NCBI GenBank assembly: GCA_049317525.1
Contig: JBMOIC010000003.1
Span: 58,795 to 122,794 of the forward strand
From: UBA961 sp049317525
GTDB taxonomy: Bacteria; Bacteroidota; Ignavibacteria; Kapaibacteriales; UBA961
DNA: 64,000 bases
Direction: 5' to 3'
Part shown: positions 37,097 to 44,865 of the stretch, in pieces
Layout: each line of letters begins with the position of its first letter
Numbering within the stretch: the first letter of the stretch is position 1
Notes under the pieces: model-generated
Told to the model about the DNA's origin: nothing
What the model saw: the letters and a program-made list of their open reading frames with translations, nothing else
Databases searched by the model: none
Program-made: the position numbers and the translations under genes

Positions 37097-38320
37097 ATGT
37101 TATTTAAACATTTACATTGGATTTCTCATCGCTTTGGAACCTCTTTAAGAAAAAGAGGTTTTATTGCATTTACTAAAAGTGTTGCAACAGGAAGTATTGC
37201 AATTGGTTGTATTGCATTATTGTTAAGCTTAGCTGTATTAGATGGTTTTCAAGAATCTTTAGAAAAAAATGCTATTAAGTTTACAGCTCATATAAGAGTT
37301 CAATCCTTTAATGGCGAAAAACCAGAAGAATTGCCAGATATAGTTCTTCAATATCCAGGCATTCAATCAATTGAAAAATCTATTCAAAGAGAAGGTCTAA
37401 TCAGAAAAAATTCTCAAGGTGAAATTGAAGGGGTTCTATTAAAAGGGATAGATGATCAACAAGAATTTAGATTAAGGCCAAAACATAAAGAGGGCGGATC
37501 TTTCAATTTTTCTACAGATTCATCTAAAGAAATTATCATAAGCAAAACTTTGGCTGATAAACTTAATGTGTCTACTGATAGCTCGGTGATTTTCACAGTA
37601 ATGACATTTAATCCTTCACAGCCTAATATTCCTGTTCCGATTAATGCAAAATGTATTATCAAAGGGATATATTCCACTGGTATGGCACAATACGATGATT
37701 TATATATTTTTATTCCAAAAACAACTCTTAATACAATAATTGGATTGGATAAACATGAATTTACTCATTATGAAATGATGGCTCATGAAAACTATCCAAT
37801 AAAAGAATTATCAGAATGGATCCAAGAACAAGTTCCTTATCCGCTTTTTGTTCAAAATGTTTTTGATCTACATGGTGGAATGTTCAATTGGATAGAGCTA
37901 CAGAAAAAACCAATTCCCATTGTTTTAAGCTTGATAAGTGTAGTTGCAGTATTGAATATTCTGACTTCATTATTAATTTCCGTGCTTGAAAAAACAAGAA
38001 GTATTGGCATTCTTCGATCTATTGGCATGAATCAACAGTCAATAATCTTAATGTTTATATGGCAGGGTTTAATTGTTGGACTTTCTGGGATATTTCTTGG
38101 ATGTGCAATTAGTTTTGGATTATGCTCTTTACAACAACACTATGGTTTGATTACCTTAAAAGCAGATTTATATTTTGTAGATACACTTCCAATTAAGATT
38201 TCTGCATGGCATTATTATCTAGTGTGCAGTATATCCCTTCTTTTATCGCTTATTTCAACTTTTATTCCAGCATATATTGCATCTAGAATAGAACCCACTA
38301 AAGCTTTGCGATTTTCATAG
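37097..38320 (+). CDS. LolC/LolE-like ABC transporter permease (FtsX/MacB fold)
   Basis: A 407-residue membrane protein with one N-terminal helix (about residues 25-47), a large periplasmic domain (about 50-265) and three C-terminal helices in the FtsX arrangement. The segments RSIGMNQQSIILMFIWQG and PAYIASRIEPTKALRFS are typical of LolC/E proteins, which extract lipoproteins for delivery to LolA. The LolD ATPase is not in the window, so lipoprotein release is inferred from family alone. It starts 4 bases after leuS, and its stop overlaps that of the convergent folA gene by 6 bases. Confidence 0.85.
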   Translation: MLFKHLHWISHRFGTSLRKRGFIAFTKSVATGSIAIGCIALLLSLAVLDGFQESLEKNAIKFTAHIRVQSFNGEKPEELPDIVLQYPGIQSIEKSIQREGLIRKNSQGEIEGVLLKGIDDQQEFRLRPKHKEGGSFNFSTDSSKEIIISKTLADKLNVSTDSSVIFTVMTFNPSQPNIPVPINAKCIIKGIYSTGMAQYDDLYIFIPKTTLNTIIGLDKHEFTHYEMMAHENYPIKELSEWIQEQVPYPLFVQNVFDLHGGMFNWIELQKKPIPIVLSLISVVAVLNILTSLLISVLEKTRSIGILRSIGMNQQSIILMFIWQGLIVGLSGIFLGCAISFGLCSLQQHYGLITLKADLYFVDTLPIKISAWHYYLVCSISLLLSLISTFIPAYIASRIEPTKALRFS

Positions 38321-38824
38321 TCCTTTGATTTTCTTCCACTTCTGTATAGTATAAGAAATAGCCGTTTTTTGATCTACTATTTTATCCGATTCTTGAATGC
38401 AATGCCAATTATCTACAGGGAAAGTAAAAAATATATCTGCTTTAGGCTCTATATGGATTCTAGACACATGTACCAAAGAGCAAAAGTCTAGTGTATCTGT
38501 AAATAATGTTGCACCCCCAATAATAAAAGCTTTCTTACAATGTAATGTTTGTAATACAGAGCAAGCTTCCGAAAAAGAATCAACAATATAAAGGGCTTCT
38601 TGTGTTGGAATTTTTTTTGACGTTATCACAATATGATCTCTACCTGGTAATATTTTCCCAATAGACTTAAATGTATTGTACCCCATAATCATTGGATTAT
38701 TCATGGTAATAGATTTAAAATATTGCAATTCAGATGGAATATGCCATGGTAGGCCTTGATGTATTCCAAAAGCTCCATTATCTGCTATAGCCATTATTGC
38801 TTCAAGTTCAAATGGGGTTTTCAT
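38315..38824 (-). CDS. folA: Dihydrofolate reductase
   Basis: DHFR (169 residues) reduces dihydrofolate with NADPH. GLPWHIPSELQYFK, MGYNTFKSIGKILPGRDHIVI, and FIIGGATLF give the folate and NADPH sites. The catalytic acid position, Asp27 in the E. coli enzyme, is Glu here (the E of PSEL), the vertebrate-type choice. The gene is last of a minus-strand run with an aldehyde dehydrogenase and a small barrel protein; its start overlaps the latter's stop by one base. This is not the usual thyA-folA pairing. Confidence 0.93.
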   Translation of the reverse strand: MKTPFELEAIMAIADNGAFGIHQGLPWHIPSELQYFKSITMNNPMIMGYNTFKSIGKILPGRDHIVITSKKIPTQEALYIVDSFSEACSVLQTLHCKKAFIIGGATLFTDTLDFCSLVHVSRIHIEPKADIFFTFPVDNWHCIQESDKIVDQKTAISYTIQKWKKIKGL

Positions 38825-39120
38825 TAGTTTAATGACATAGGAAATACATAATGGGCTGCATTATTATGAAACATTACCTCATCAATTTCTGCATCCATAT
38901 ATCTTTGCATCGGAAACTTAGACAAGCATTCTTCAATTTCTTCCATATCCTCGCCAAACATGATAATCCACAATTTTGTTCTGTCTGCCGATAATGTATA
39001 TGTAGAAACAATACCTCTACCCATAAGCTTATTTATATAAGCACGCTGAGGAGGTATTAATGAACTAAACTCTGGTGTAAATGTACCAGGTAATGCAACT
39101 GTTATCATAAAACATTTCAT
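38824..39120 (-). CDS. Small dimeric alpha-beta barrel protein, muconolactone isomerase/YCII-like
   Basis: A 98-residue protein. The N-terminal MKCFMITVALP, a central LWIIMFG strand and the FPMQRYMDAEIDEVMF region resemble muconolactone delta-isomerase-like or YCII-like ferredoxin-fold barrels. No active-site residues can be named, and no aromatic degradation genes are nearby, so an isomerase role is not supported. It sits 11 bases after an aldehyde dehydrogenase and overlaps folA by one base. Probably a small metabolic or binding protein of unknown job. Confidence 0.6.
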   Translation of the reverse strand: MKCFMITVALPGTFTPEFSSLIPPQRAYINKLMGRGIVSTYTLSADRTKLWIIMFGEDMEEIEECLSKFPMQRYMDAEIDEVMFHNNAAHYVFPMSLN

Positions 39121-39131
39121 ATAAACCTTTT

Positions 39132-40520
39132 TTATTCTAAAGCTGGTGAAGAAAAAACCAGCATTTTTTCTCTGGAATATTCTTTAATACTATATGGAAT
39201 ACCACCCCATCCTAATCCTGATGAGTCCCTTCCACCAAATGGCATCCAATCTACTCTAAATGCTGTATGGTCATTTAACATCACAGCACTAGCATTCAGT
39301 TTCTTCATGATATAAAATGCAGTATCTGTATTCTTTGTAAATACAGATGCTTGAAAACCAAATTGTAATGCATTGGCTCTTTGTATTGCTTCATCTACAG
39401 TTTTATAAGAATATATACATACCACAGGACCAAATATCTCTTTTCTCGATACAGTTGCATCATCTGGAGGATTAATTAATATTGTTGGCATATAGAGGGT
39501 TTCAGAGATAGCCTTTCCACCACATGCTAAGATTGCACCTGCCTGAATAGCTTCCAGAACCCACAAATGTATTCTCTGTATTTCTGATGGATGTATCAAT
39601 GGGCCACCCTCTGTTAAAGGATGTGAGGGGTCGCCTATAATAAATGTATTTGCTAATTTTACCATTTGTTCAGTAAAATCAGAACATATTGAATGATGAA
39701 CAAATATTTTTTGTACCGAAACGCATACTTGCCCAGAATGATAAAATGCCCCTTTTATTAATGGTTTCAAAGCCGATGTCCAATCCGCATCTTCTGTCAT
39801 AATTACTGGTGCTATCCCACCATGTTCAAGTGCACAACGGGTTCCCGGAGCCAATAATGAGCGTAATTTCCAACCGATTTCTGCTGAACCAATAAATGAT
39901 AAAAATGCAATGCGTGAATCTGATACTAATTGTTCGGCAATATGAGATGCACATATAAGGGTTTGACACCATTCTTTGGGCAATCCAGCACTATATATCA
40001 TGTCTACTAATGTAATACATGATCTTGGTGTAGATCCAGCTGGCTTAATAATTATTGGGGTTCCTGCTGCTATTGCAGGTATCACTTGATGAATAATCAA
40101 GTTTAAAGGATGATTAAATGCACTAATCGCAAATACAACTCCAATAGGTTCATAGATAGTAAAAGCAAGTTTCCCTTTAGATGATTCCGTTATTCCCATT
40201 GGAATTTGTTCGCCATGCATTGTACGCATTGTATCAATTGCACTTTTTACTCCTTGAATTGCCCTAAATACCTCAACTTTAGAATCATTATATGGTTTTC
40301 CACCTTCTTTTACAGCAATTATTGTTAATTCTTCTATCGAGCTTTGCATTAAACTAATAAGCTTTTCTAGTATAGCAATTCTTTGATATGCAGGTAACTG
40401 TTTGCTCTGATCCTTAAATAATGTATATGCTATATCAAGCTTTTCTTGAGCTTGCTCAAAAGTCTGTAATGGGATTTCATCTATTTTTTCCCTTGTGAAA
40501 GGAGAGTAAATGTGCAGCAT
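39132..40520 (-). CDS. NAD(P)-dependent aldehyde dehydrogenase
   Basis: A 462-residue ALDH-superfamily enzyme. The catalytic set is present: Asn136 in SAFNHPLN, Glu232 in LEHGG and the nucleophile Cys266 in SGQVC, and the C-terminal EIFGPVVCIYSY segment matches the family. It resembles the lactaldehyde/glyceraldehyde-phosphate-type ALDHs more than acetaldehyde-acylating ones, but substrate cannot be told. It is first in a minus-strand run (ALDH, small barrel protein, folA). The 139-base upstream gap holds the terminator of the yceI operon and no clear promoter. Confidence 0.88.
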   Translation of the reverse strand: MLHIYSPFTREKIDEIPLQTFEQAQEKLDIAYTLFKDQSKQLPAYQRIAILEKLISLMQSSIEELTIIAVKEGGKPYNDSKVEVFRAIQGVKSAIDTMRTMHGEQIPMGITESSKGKLAFTIYEPIGVVFAISAFNHPLNLIIHQVIPAIAAGTPIIIKPAGSTPRSCITLVDMIYSAGLPKEWCQTLICASHIAEQLVSDSRIAFLSFIGSAEIGWKLRSLLAPGTRCALEHGGIAPVIMTEDADWTSALKPLIKGAFYHSGQVCVSVQKIFVHHSICSDFTEQMVKLANTFIIGDPSHPLTEGGPLIHPSEIQRIHLWVLEAIQAGAILACGGKAISETLYMPTILINPPDDATVSRKEIFGPVVCIYSYKTVDEAIQRANALQFGFQASVFTKNTDTAFYIMKKLNASAVMLNDHTAFRVDWMPFGGRDSSGLGWGGIPYSIKEYSREKMLVFSSPALE

Positions 40521-40566
40521 GATTATAATACTATATGATATTGATTATTATTATAAACTAAAGATA

Positions 40567-40623
40567 TAAAAAAAAGCGACATATCCTTTAAGACATCGGG
40601 AGGCCTTTAAAGATAATGTCGCT
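40567..40623 (-). terminator. Terminator of the marR-pirin-yceI operon
   Basis: The outer 8-base-pair stem (AGCGACAT at 40575-40582 against ATGTCGCT at 40616-40623) encloses a partly paired inner region, and on the minus strand it is followed by a run of T (an A-run at 40567-40574 on the plus strand). It lies 37 bases after the yceI stop. Confidence 0.82.
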
Positions 40624-40659
40624 ATTCTATTTATTATCATTAAAATAATATGCTTTCAA

Positions 40660-41244
40660 TTATTGCTTAACAAGTTCCAAAGAAGCATTTAATTCAACTT
40701 CATCACCAACAACTGCTCCACCATTATCTAGCAATTTGCTCCAAGAAACTCCATAATCTTTACGATTGATTTTTCCTGTAACTTTAAAGCCTGCAACGGT
40801 TTGTCCCCATGGGCTTTTAGCAATACCACCAAATTTTGCATCTAAAGATACTTTTTTTGTGATGCCATGCATTGTAAAATCACCTGTCAACTTATAGCCA
40901 TTACCTGATTTAGATAATTTTGCATTTTTCAATGTGATTGATGGATATGTATTTACATCAAAAAAATCTGCACTTTTTAAATGCTCATCACGTTTTGCAT
41001 CATCAGTATTAATAGAAGCTGATTTGATTGATACATCAATATTAGCATCTGAAAAATCTGCATTGTCTGAAGCTACTTTTACATCAAAATCACCAAATTT
41101 TCCATCAGCTTCAGATACAACCATATGGCTTACAGAAAACTTAATAGAAGAATGTGAACGGTCTAAATTCCATTTTGTGTTTTGTGCATTGATGCCAAAT
41201 ACACCAAATACAAAAACAACTGCGATCATTACAAATTTTTTCAT
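40660..41244 (-). CDS. YceI-family secreted lipid-binding protein
   Basis: A 194-residue YceI protein of canonical form: signal peptide ending GINAQ, then WNLDRSHSSIKFSVSHMVVSEADGKFGDFDV, the KSADFFDVNTYPSITLK segment, GDFTMHGITKKVSLDAKFGG and a conserved C-terminal VGDEVELNASLEL. Members bind polyprenoid or fatty lipids in a barrel. GGAG sits 8 bases before the ATG. It is the last gene of the marR-pirin-yceI operon and is much closer to the consensus than the tandem pair at 9715-10919. Periplasmic location is expected. Confidence 0.92.
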   Translation of the reverse strand: MKKFVMIAVVFVFGVFGINAQNTKWNLDRSHSSIKFSVSHMVVSEADGKFGDFDVKVASDNADFSDANIDVSIKSASINTDDAKRDEHLKSADFFDVNTYPSITLKNAKLSKSGNGYKLTGDFTMHGITKKVSLDAKFGGIAKSPWGQTVAGFKVTGKINRKDYGVSWSKLLDNGGAVVGDEVELNASLELVKQ

Positions 41245-41278
41245 AGAAAAAACTCCAAATTGTATAAAAAAGTGAACA

Positions 41279-41989
41279 TTAGTTCAAAGGTATATCTAAT
41301 AAAAGTATTGTTGAATCTTTTGAAATTTCCAACTTAATTGATGATTTCTCGGTAATTCCTAAGCCATCTCTTCTGTGCAGAACTTTATCTTCTACTATAA
41401 CTTTACCTTCGATAATAAACATATATAAGCCATTATTTGGTTTCTTCATCGTATATATATATTCTTTATCAACTGTAAATTCTCCTATCGATAAATATGC
41501 ATCTTGATTAATCCATAAAGAATCATCATCTATATCTGGCGAGACAATAGTTTTAAATGTATTGGTTTTTTCTAATCGACCAAACATTTTTTGATCATAT
41601 ATTGGGGTAATATCTCTATGCTTGGGTAAAATCCAGATTTGCAAAAATTCTACAGACTCAGTACTGCTATTATTACTTTCAGAATGGATAATTCCTGATC
41701 CAGCAGACATAATCTGAATTTCGCCTTTTTTGATTATTCCTTTGGTTCCTAAACTATCTTCATGTACCAAAGTTCCTTCTAAAGGTATAGAAATAATTTC
41801 CATATTGTCATGGCCATGCCTGCCAAATCCTTCTCCAGCAACTACTTTATCATCATTTAATACTCTTAACACACCAAAATTCATACGTTCTGGATTAAAA
41901 TAACGAGCAAAACTAAATGTATGATATGTTTCTAACCATCCATGATTGGCATATCCACGAGATTCAGCTGAATGAAATATAGTGCTCAT
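41279..41989 (-). CDS. Pirin-family bicupin
   Basis: A 236-residue pirin-like protein. The N-terminal cupin has the metal-binding histidines in FGRHGHDNMEIISIPLEG and the later GIIHSESN, and the sequence begins with the pirin marker SRGYANHGWLETYHTFSFARYF. Bacterial members such as YhhW act as quercetinases or redox-sensing proteins. The ATG at 41989 overlaps the marR stop by one base, so marR and pirin are translationally coupled. The pairing of MarR, pirin and YceI suggests response to oxidants or phenolic compounds; this is inference. Confidence 0.9.
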   Translation of the reverse strand: MSTIFHSAESRGYANHGWLETYHTFSFARYFNPERMNFGVLRVLNDDKVVAGEGFGRHGHDNMEIISIPLEGTLVHEDSLGTKGIIKKGEIQIMSAGSGIIHSESNNSSTESVEFLQIWILPKHRDITPIYDQKMFGRLEKTNTFKTIVSPDIDDDSLWINQDAYLSIGEFTVDKEYIYTMKKPNNGLYMFIIEGKVIVEDKVLHRRDGLGITEKSSIKLEISKDSTILLLDIPLN

Positions 41990-42477
41990 CAATATCCTTC
42001 CTTAAACTCTGTATCCAACACAATTAATTTATCACATAATTGAATAAAAAGCGTACACTCTTCTTCTGTATATGCATTACTCAATGCTTGAATGGTTTCC
42101 GTCATCTTAGGAAAGATATCTGTTAAAATTTTTCGTCCTTGTTCTGTAATCTTCGTTACCGATAAACGTTTATCTTGTTCAGATTTACAGCGTTCCACAT
42201 AGCCTAAAGACACCAAGCCATCGATTAATCTTGTAATGTCAGGGGCTTTTTCTAACATTCTACTACTAATTTCACATCTTGCATGTCCTTCTGGATATAC
42301 TCCATTCAATATCCTTAATATATTATACTGATTGGAAGTTATAGCAAATTCTAAACATGCCTTTTCTAATTGATTTCTTATCATATCGGCACAAACAAGC
42401 AAACTAAGTATCACCTCATGCGTAGAGGATTCAAATGTGGTTTGCTTCAAGCGATTATGTAAATGTGTAATTGCCAT
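41989..42477 (-). CDS. MarR-family transcriptional regulator
   Basis: A 162-residue winged-helix repressor. The DNA-binding part runs from ITSNQYNILRILNG through CEISSRMLEKAPDITRLIDGLVSLGYVERCKSE to DKRLSVTKITEQG, the MarR recognition helix and wing. I use the ATG at 42477 because the alternative ATG at 42501 would place the start codon inside the operator palindromes upstream. It heads the marR-pirin-yceI operon and probably represses it. No ligand-binding residue can be named, and the single Cys near the recognition helix (CEISSRM) might make it redox-sensitive, though this is speculative. Confidence 0.87.
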   Translation of the reverse strand: MAITHLHNRLKQTTFESSTHEVILSLLVCADMIRNQLEKACLEFAITSNQYNILRILNGVYPEGHARCEISSRMLEKAPDITRLIDGLVSLGYVERCKSEQDKRLSVTKITEQGRKILTDIFPKMTETIQALSNAYTEEECTLFIQLCDKLIVLDTEFKEGY

Positions 42478-42485
42478 ATACAAAC

Positions 42486-42505
42486 ATATGTGTTTAAACA
42501 TATAT
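42486..42505. promoter_or_regulatory. MarR operator candidate 1
   Basis: ATAT-G-TGTTTAAACA-T-ATAT is a 20-base palindrome with one mismatched pair. It shares its full design with the second palindrome, whose centre is 14 bases away, and it lies 9 to 28 bases upstream of the marR start at 42477. Confidence 0.6.
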
Positions 42506-42519
42506 GTTGCAACACATAT
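42500..42519. promoter_or_regulatory. MarR operator candidate 2
   Basis: ATAT-A-TGTTGCAACA-C-ATAT is a 20-base palindrome with one mismatched pair, overlapping the first by 6 bases. Both read ATATnTGTTnnAACAnATAT, so they are likely two binding sites for the same MarR dimer. Confidence 0.6.
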
Positions 42520-42554
42520 TTATATATTTTCTTTTTTTAATGATAAAGGAAAGA

Positions 42555-44276
42555 TTACTTGATTGGTATTTCTCTTGCACCAAACACATCAACTATATGT
42601 TGTTCTATGGTGTTAAGAGGTCTTTGAGGTGGCGGAGGAGGAATTATTTTTTCTTCTTTTTTCAAGAAAGAGGCATTTGAAGATAAAGATTCCAAACCAC
42701 CTTGATTTTGTGTTTTAGGAATATCATGTACAATATGATCTGTAGGTATGTGAAAAGAGTGAGAATTAGCTGCTTGAGAAATAGATCCTTCGAAATGTAT
42801 GAGAAGGATATAAGTTGCTTTAAAGAAAGTGGAAATTAATACAGAAATATCTTTAGATCTGGATTGTAATTGATCTGCAATAAATTGCTGTTTAGCATTC
42901 AATTTTATAGTATTTTCCTTGAATTGAAGCGAAACTGACTGAAGTAAGATTTGTAAACCTGGATCACAAGTCTTTACAAATGAATCCCAATCTTGAGGAA
43001 GACTTGGTATTTCTTTGGAGATTTGATTTGCTACATTAATTAAGTGTTCAGGAGTTTTTTTTTTCTGAATATCTATAATATCATTGCGTGAATGTGTTGC
43101 TACAGGAATTGATTTATATTCACCAGACTTAATTTCTTTTATCAAAGCAGAAATTTCTATAGTAGAATCTAGAGAAGCCATTTGGGTTAAAGCAAGTTCG
43201 AATCTAACTCTAGGTTGAGTAGCATATCGCAAGCTTTGTTCTGAAATCGAGACAATATTCATTAATCGAAGCAATTGGCTTTGAGTAAAATATGCTGCCT
43301 CTTTGATATATATTTCATGATAAATAGAAGAAGTTTCGATGAGTTTTGTAGAGCCAATAGCAAGCACTGTCAATAAATTTCTTAGATGCTCTAAAATGCC
43401 ATTCATACATTCTTGAATATCATATCCTTTAAGAAGGACTTCATTCGCAATGATAAACATCTCGGCAATATTCCTATCTCGAATAGCTTTTGTAATTCTA
43501 AAAAAGAATTCGGTATCAATTAAATGCAAAGCTTGATGAACATCGCTAGAGACAATAGTATTACCACAAAAAGCCCTTACCTGATCGAAAATACTTTGAG
43601 AATCACGCATAGAACCATCTGCTTTCCTTGCTATAGCAATTAATGATTCTTCATCAATGGAAATATGTTCATGCACAGCAATTTTGCTAAGTTGGCTAAC
43701 AATACTATCAATTTCCATTCTACGGAAATCGAATCTTTGGCATCTTGACAAAATAGTTGCAGGAACTTTATGAACTTCTGTAGTTGCAAAAATGAACATT
43801 AAATGAGGAGGAGGTTCTTCTAATGTTTTCAATAATGCATTAAATGCAGAAGTAGATAACATATGAACTTCATCGATTATGTAGAGCTTGTACTTACCGT
43901 GAACTGGCGGATAACGTGAATTTTCCCTTAACTTTCTGATATCATCTACGCTATTATTAGAGGCACCATCAATTTCAATAACATCGATGGAGCGGCCATC
44001 TACAATGTCTTTACAAGATGCACACATATTGCAAGGCTCTGCATCTGGACCGGGCTGTAAACAATTAAGTGCTTTCGCAATAATTCTGGCTGATGTAGTT
44101 TTTCCTACACCTCTTGGCCCAGTGAACAAATAAGCATGATGAACTCTTCCAGACAAAATCGCATTTTTTAGCGTAGTAGAGATGTGGTCTTGCCCAACAA
44201 TCTGTGCAAATGTCATTGGCCGCCATTTACGGGCAGTGACAATATAGTGTTCAGATTGGTTTAGTTCTTGGGACAT
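42555..44276 (-). CDS. dnaX: DNA polymerase III subunit tau/gamma
   Basis: The 573-residue DnaX is the clamp-loader ATPase. The N-terminal AAA+ part has Walker A GPRGVGKTTS, the four-Cys zinc module (CNMCASC and the Cys before it), Walker B YIIDEVHMLS, and sensor regions with FATTEVHKVPATILSRCQRFDF. Domain III closes near residue 365 (RFELALTQMASL). After it a linker carries an uninterrupted ten-A run at codons 405-408, and either frame shift there ends translation within a few codons, as for gamma in other species. The start at 44276 is 17 bases after the paaB-like stop. Confidence 0.94.
   Translation of the reverse strand: MSQELNQSEHYIVTARKWRPMTFAQIVGQDHISTTLKNAILSGRVHHAYLFTGPRGVGKTTSARIIAKALNCLQPGPDAEPCNMCASCKDIVDGRSIDVIEIDGASNNSVDDIRKLRENSRYPPVHGKYKLYIIDEVHMLSTSAFNALLKTLEEPPPHLMFIFATTEVHKVPATILSRCQRFDFRRMEIDSIVSQLSKIAVHEHISIDEESLIAIARKADGSMRDSQSIFDQVRAFCGNTIVSSDVHQALHLIDTEFFFRITKAIRDRNIAEMFIIANEVLLKGYDIQECMNGILEHLRNLLTVLAIGSTKLIETSSIYHEIYIKEAAYFTQSQLLRLMNIVSISEQSLRYATQPRVRFELALTQMASLDSTIEISALIKEIKSGEYKSIPVATHSRNDIIDIQKKKTPEHLINVANQISKEIPSLPQDWDSFVKTCDPGLQILLQSVSLQFKENTIKLNAKQQFIADQLQSRSKDISVLISTFFKATYILLIHFEGSISQAANSHSFHIPTDHIVHDIPKTQNQGGLESLSSNASFLKKEEKIIPPPPPQRPLNTIEQHIVDVFGAREIPIK
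43055..43064 (-). promoter_or_regulatory. Ten-A slippage site in dnaX, candidate gamma/tau switch
   Basis: On the coding strand the codons CAG AAA AAA AAA ACT contain ten consecutive A. A minus-one shift (one extra A) reads AAC TCC TGA and stops after 409 residues; a plus-one shift stops at 411. Both leave an intact domain I-III clamp-loader core, exactly as the gamma subunit of E. coli and the transcriptional slippage product of Thermus thermophilus. Location is in the linker after domain III. Confidence 0.5.
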
Positions 44277-44292
44277 AATGATATAGATAAGT

Positions 44293-44688
44293 TTATTGTT
44301 TAGACTTCTTAAATGCTTCGATTTTTTCACGAGTATTTATATAATCGTTTACTTCTCTATATGTTTTATCGGGTACAGTCTCAAAAAAATCTGCATCTTG
44401 AATATCCAGTGAAAATATAGAAGAAGTAACTGCAACCCATACATTAAATGTTTGGCCTCTACGGCAATATTGTTCTTTTGCAAAAGCCATCGCGATTTCG
44501 GGGTCAGGAGCATGTACAGAACCTACATGATTATGATGTCCACCGCTTTTTGATCGAACAAATACTTCATAAGTTTGAAATTGATCAAGTTGTTCTTTTG
44601 GGATGAAGGCAGTTTCTGGATTTTCTGGAATGCCTGCCCTGTTAATGCGTGGATCGAGTGATGAAATTGTTGGCATAATACTACTCAT
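44293..44688 (-). CDS. PaaB-family protein (phenylacetyl-CoA epoxidase subunit B-like), no other paa gene
   Basis: A 131-residue protein. YEVFVRSKSGGHHNHVGSVHA, the CRRG element followed by a WVAV strand, and the closing DFFETVPDKTYREVNDY all match PaaB, the structural subunit of the phenylacetyl-CoA epoxidase complex. No paaA, paaC, paaD or paaE lies in the window, so an epoxidase role here is doubtful. The N-terminus is about 30 residues longer than that of E. coli PaaB. It lies 17 bases before dnaX, with a TAnnTTTG element upstream. The start at 44688 (ATG) is the first of two close ATGs. Confidence 0.75.
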   Translation of the reverse strand: MSSIMPTISSLDPRINRAGIPENPETAFIPKEQLDQFQTYEVFVRSKSGGHHNHVGSVHAPDPEIAMAFAKEQYCRRGQTFNVWVAVTSSIFSLDIQDADFFETVPDKTYREVNDYINTREKIEAFKKSKQ

Positions 44689-44739
44689 CAATATTCAAAA
44701 AGGTATATCAAAAGCTTGATATTTAGTACATAATTCTTG

Positions 44740-44747
44740 CAAATCTA
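44740..44747 (-). promoter_or_regulatory. -7 promoter element for the paaB-like/dnaX pair
   Basis: The minus strand reads TAGATTTG followed by CA, matching TAnnTTTG, about 50 bases before the paaB-like start. The opposite strand has its own element at 44792-44799 for obgE. Confidence 0.45.
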
Positions 44748-44791
44748 CAATATTCATTTCAGTTTCTTGCTGTAATCGGAGTAATAAGGTT

Positions 44792-44799
44792 TAATTTTG
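44792..44799 (+). promoter_or_regulatory. -7 promoter element for obgE
   Basis: TAATTTTG matches TAnnTTTG; a TTG lies 22 bases upstream (44767-44769) as a possible -33 element. The obgE ATG is 66 bases downstream. Confidence 0.5.
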
Positions 44800-44865
44800 T
44801 ACTGACAGCATTATCAACATTAGATATGCTTTCTTTAATCTTTAATATATAATGAAAGAAATAGC

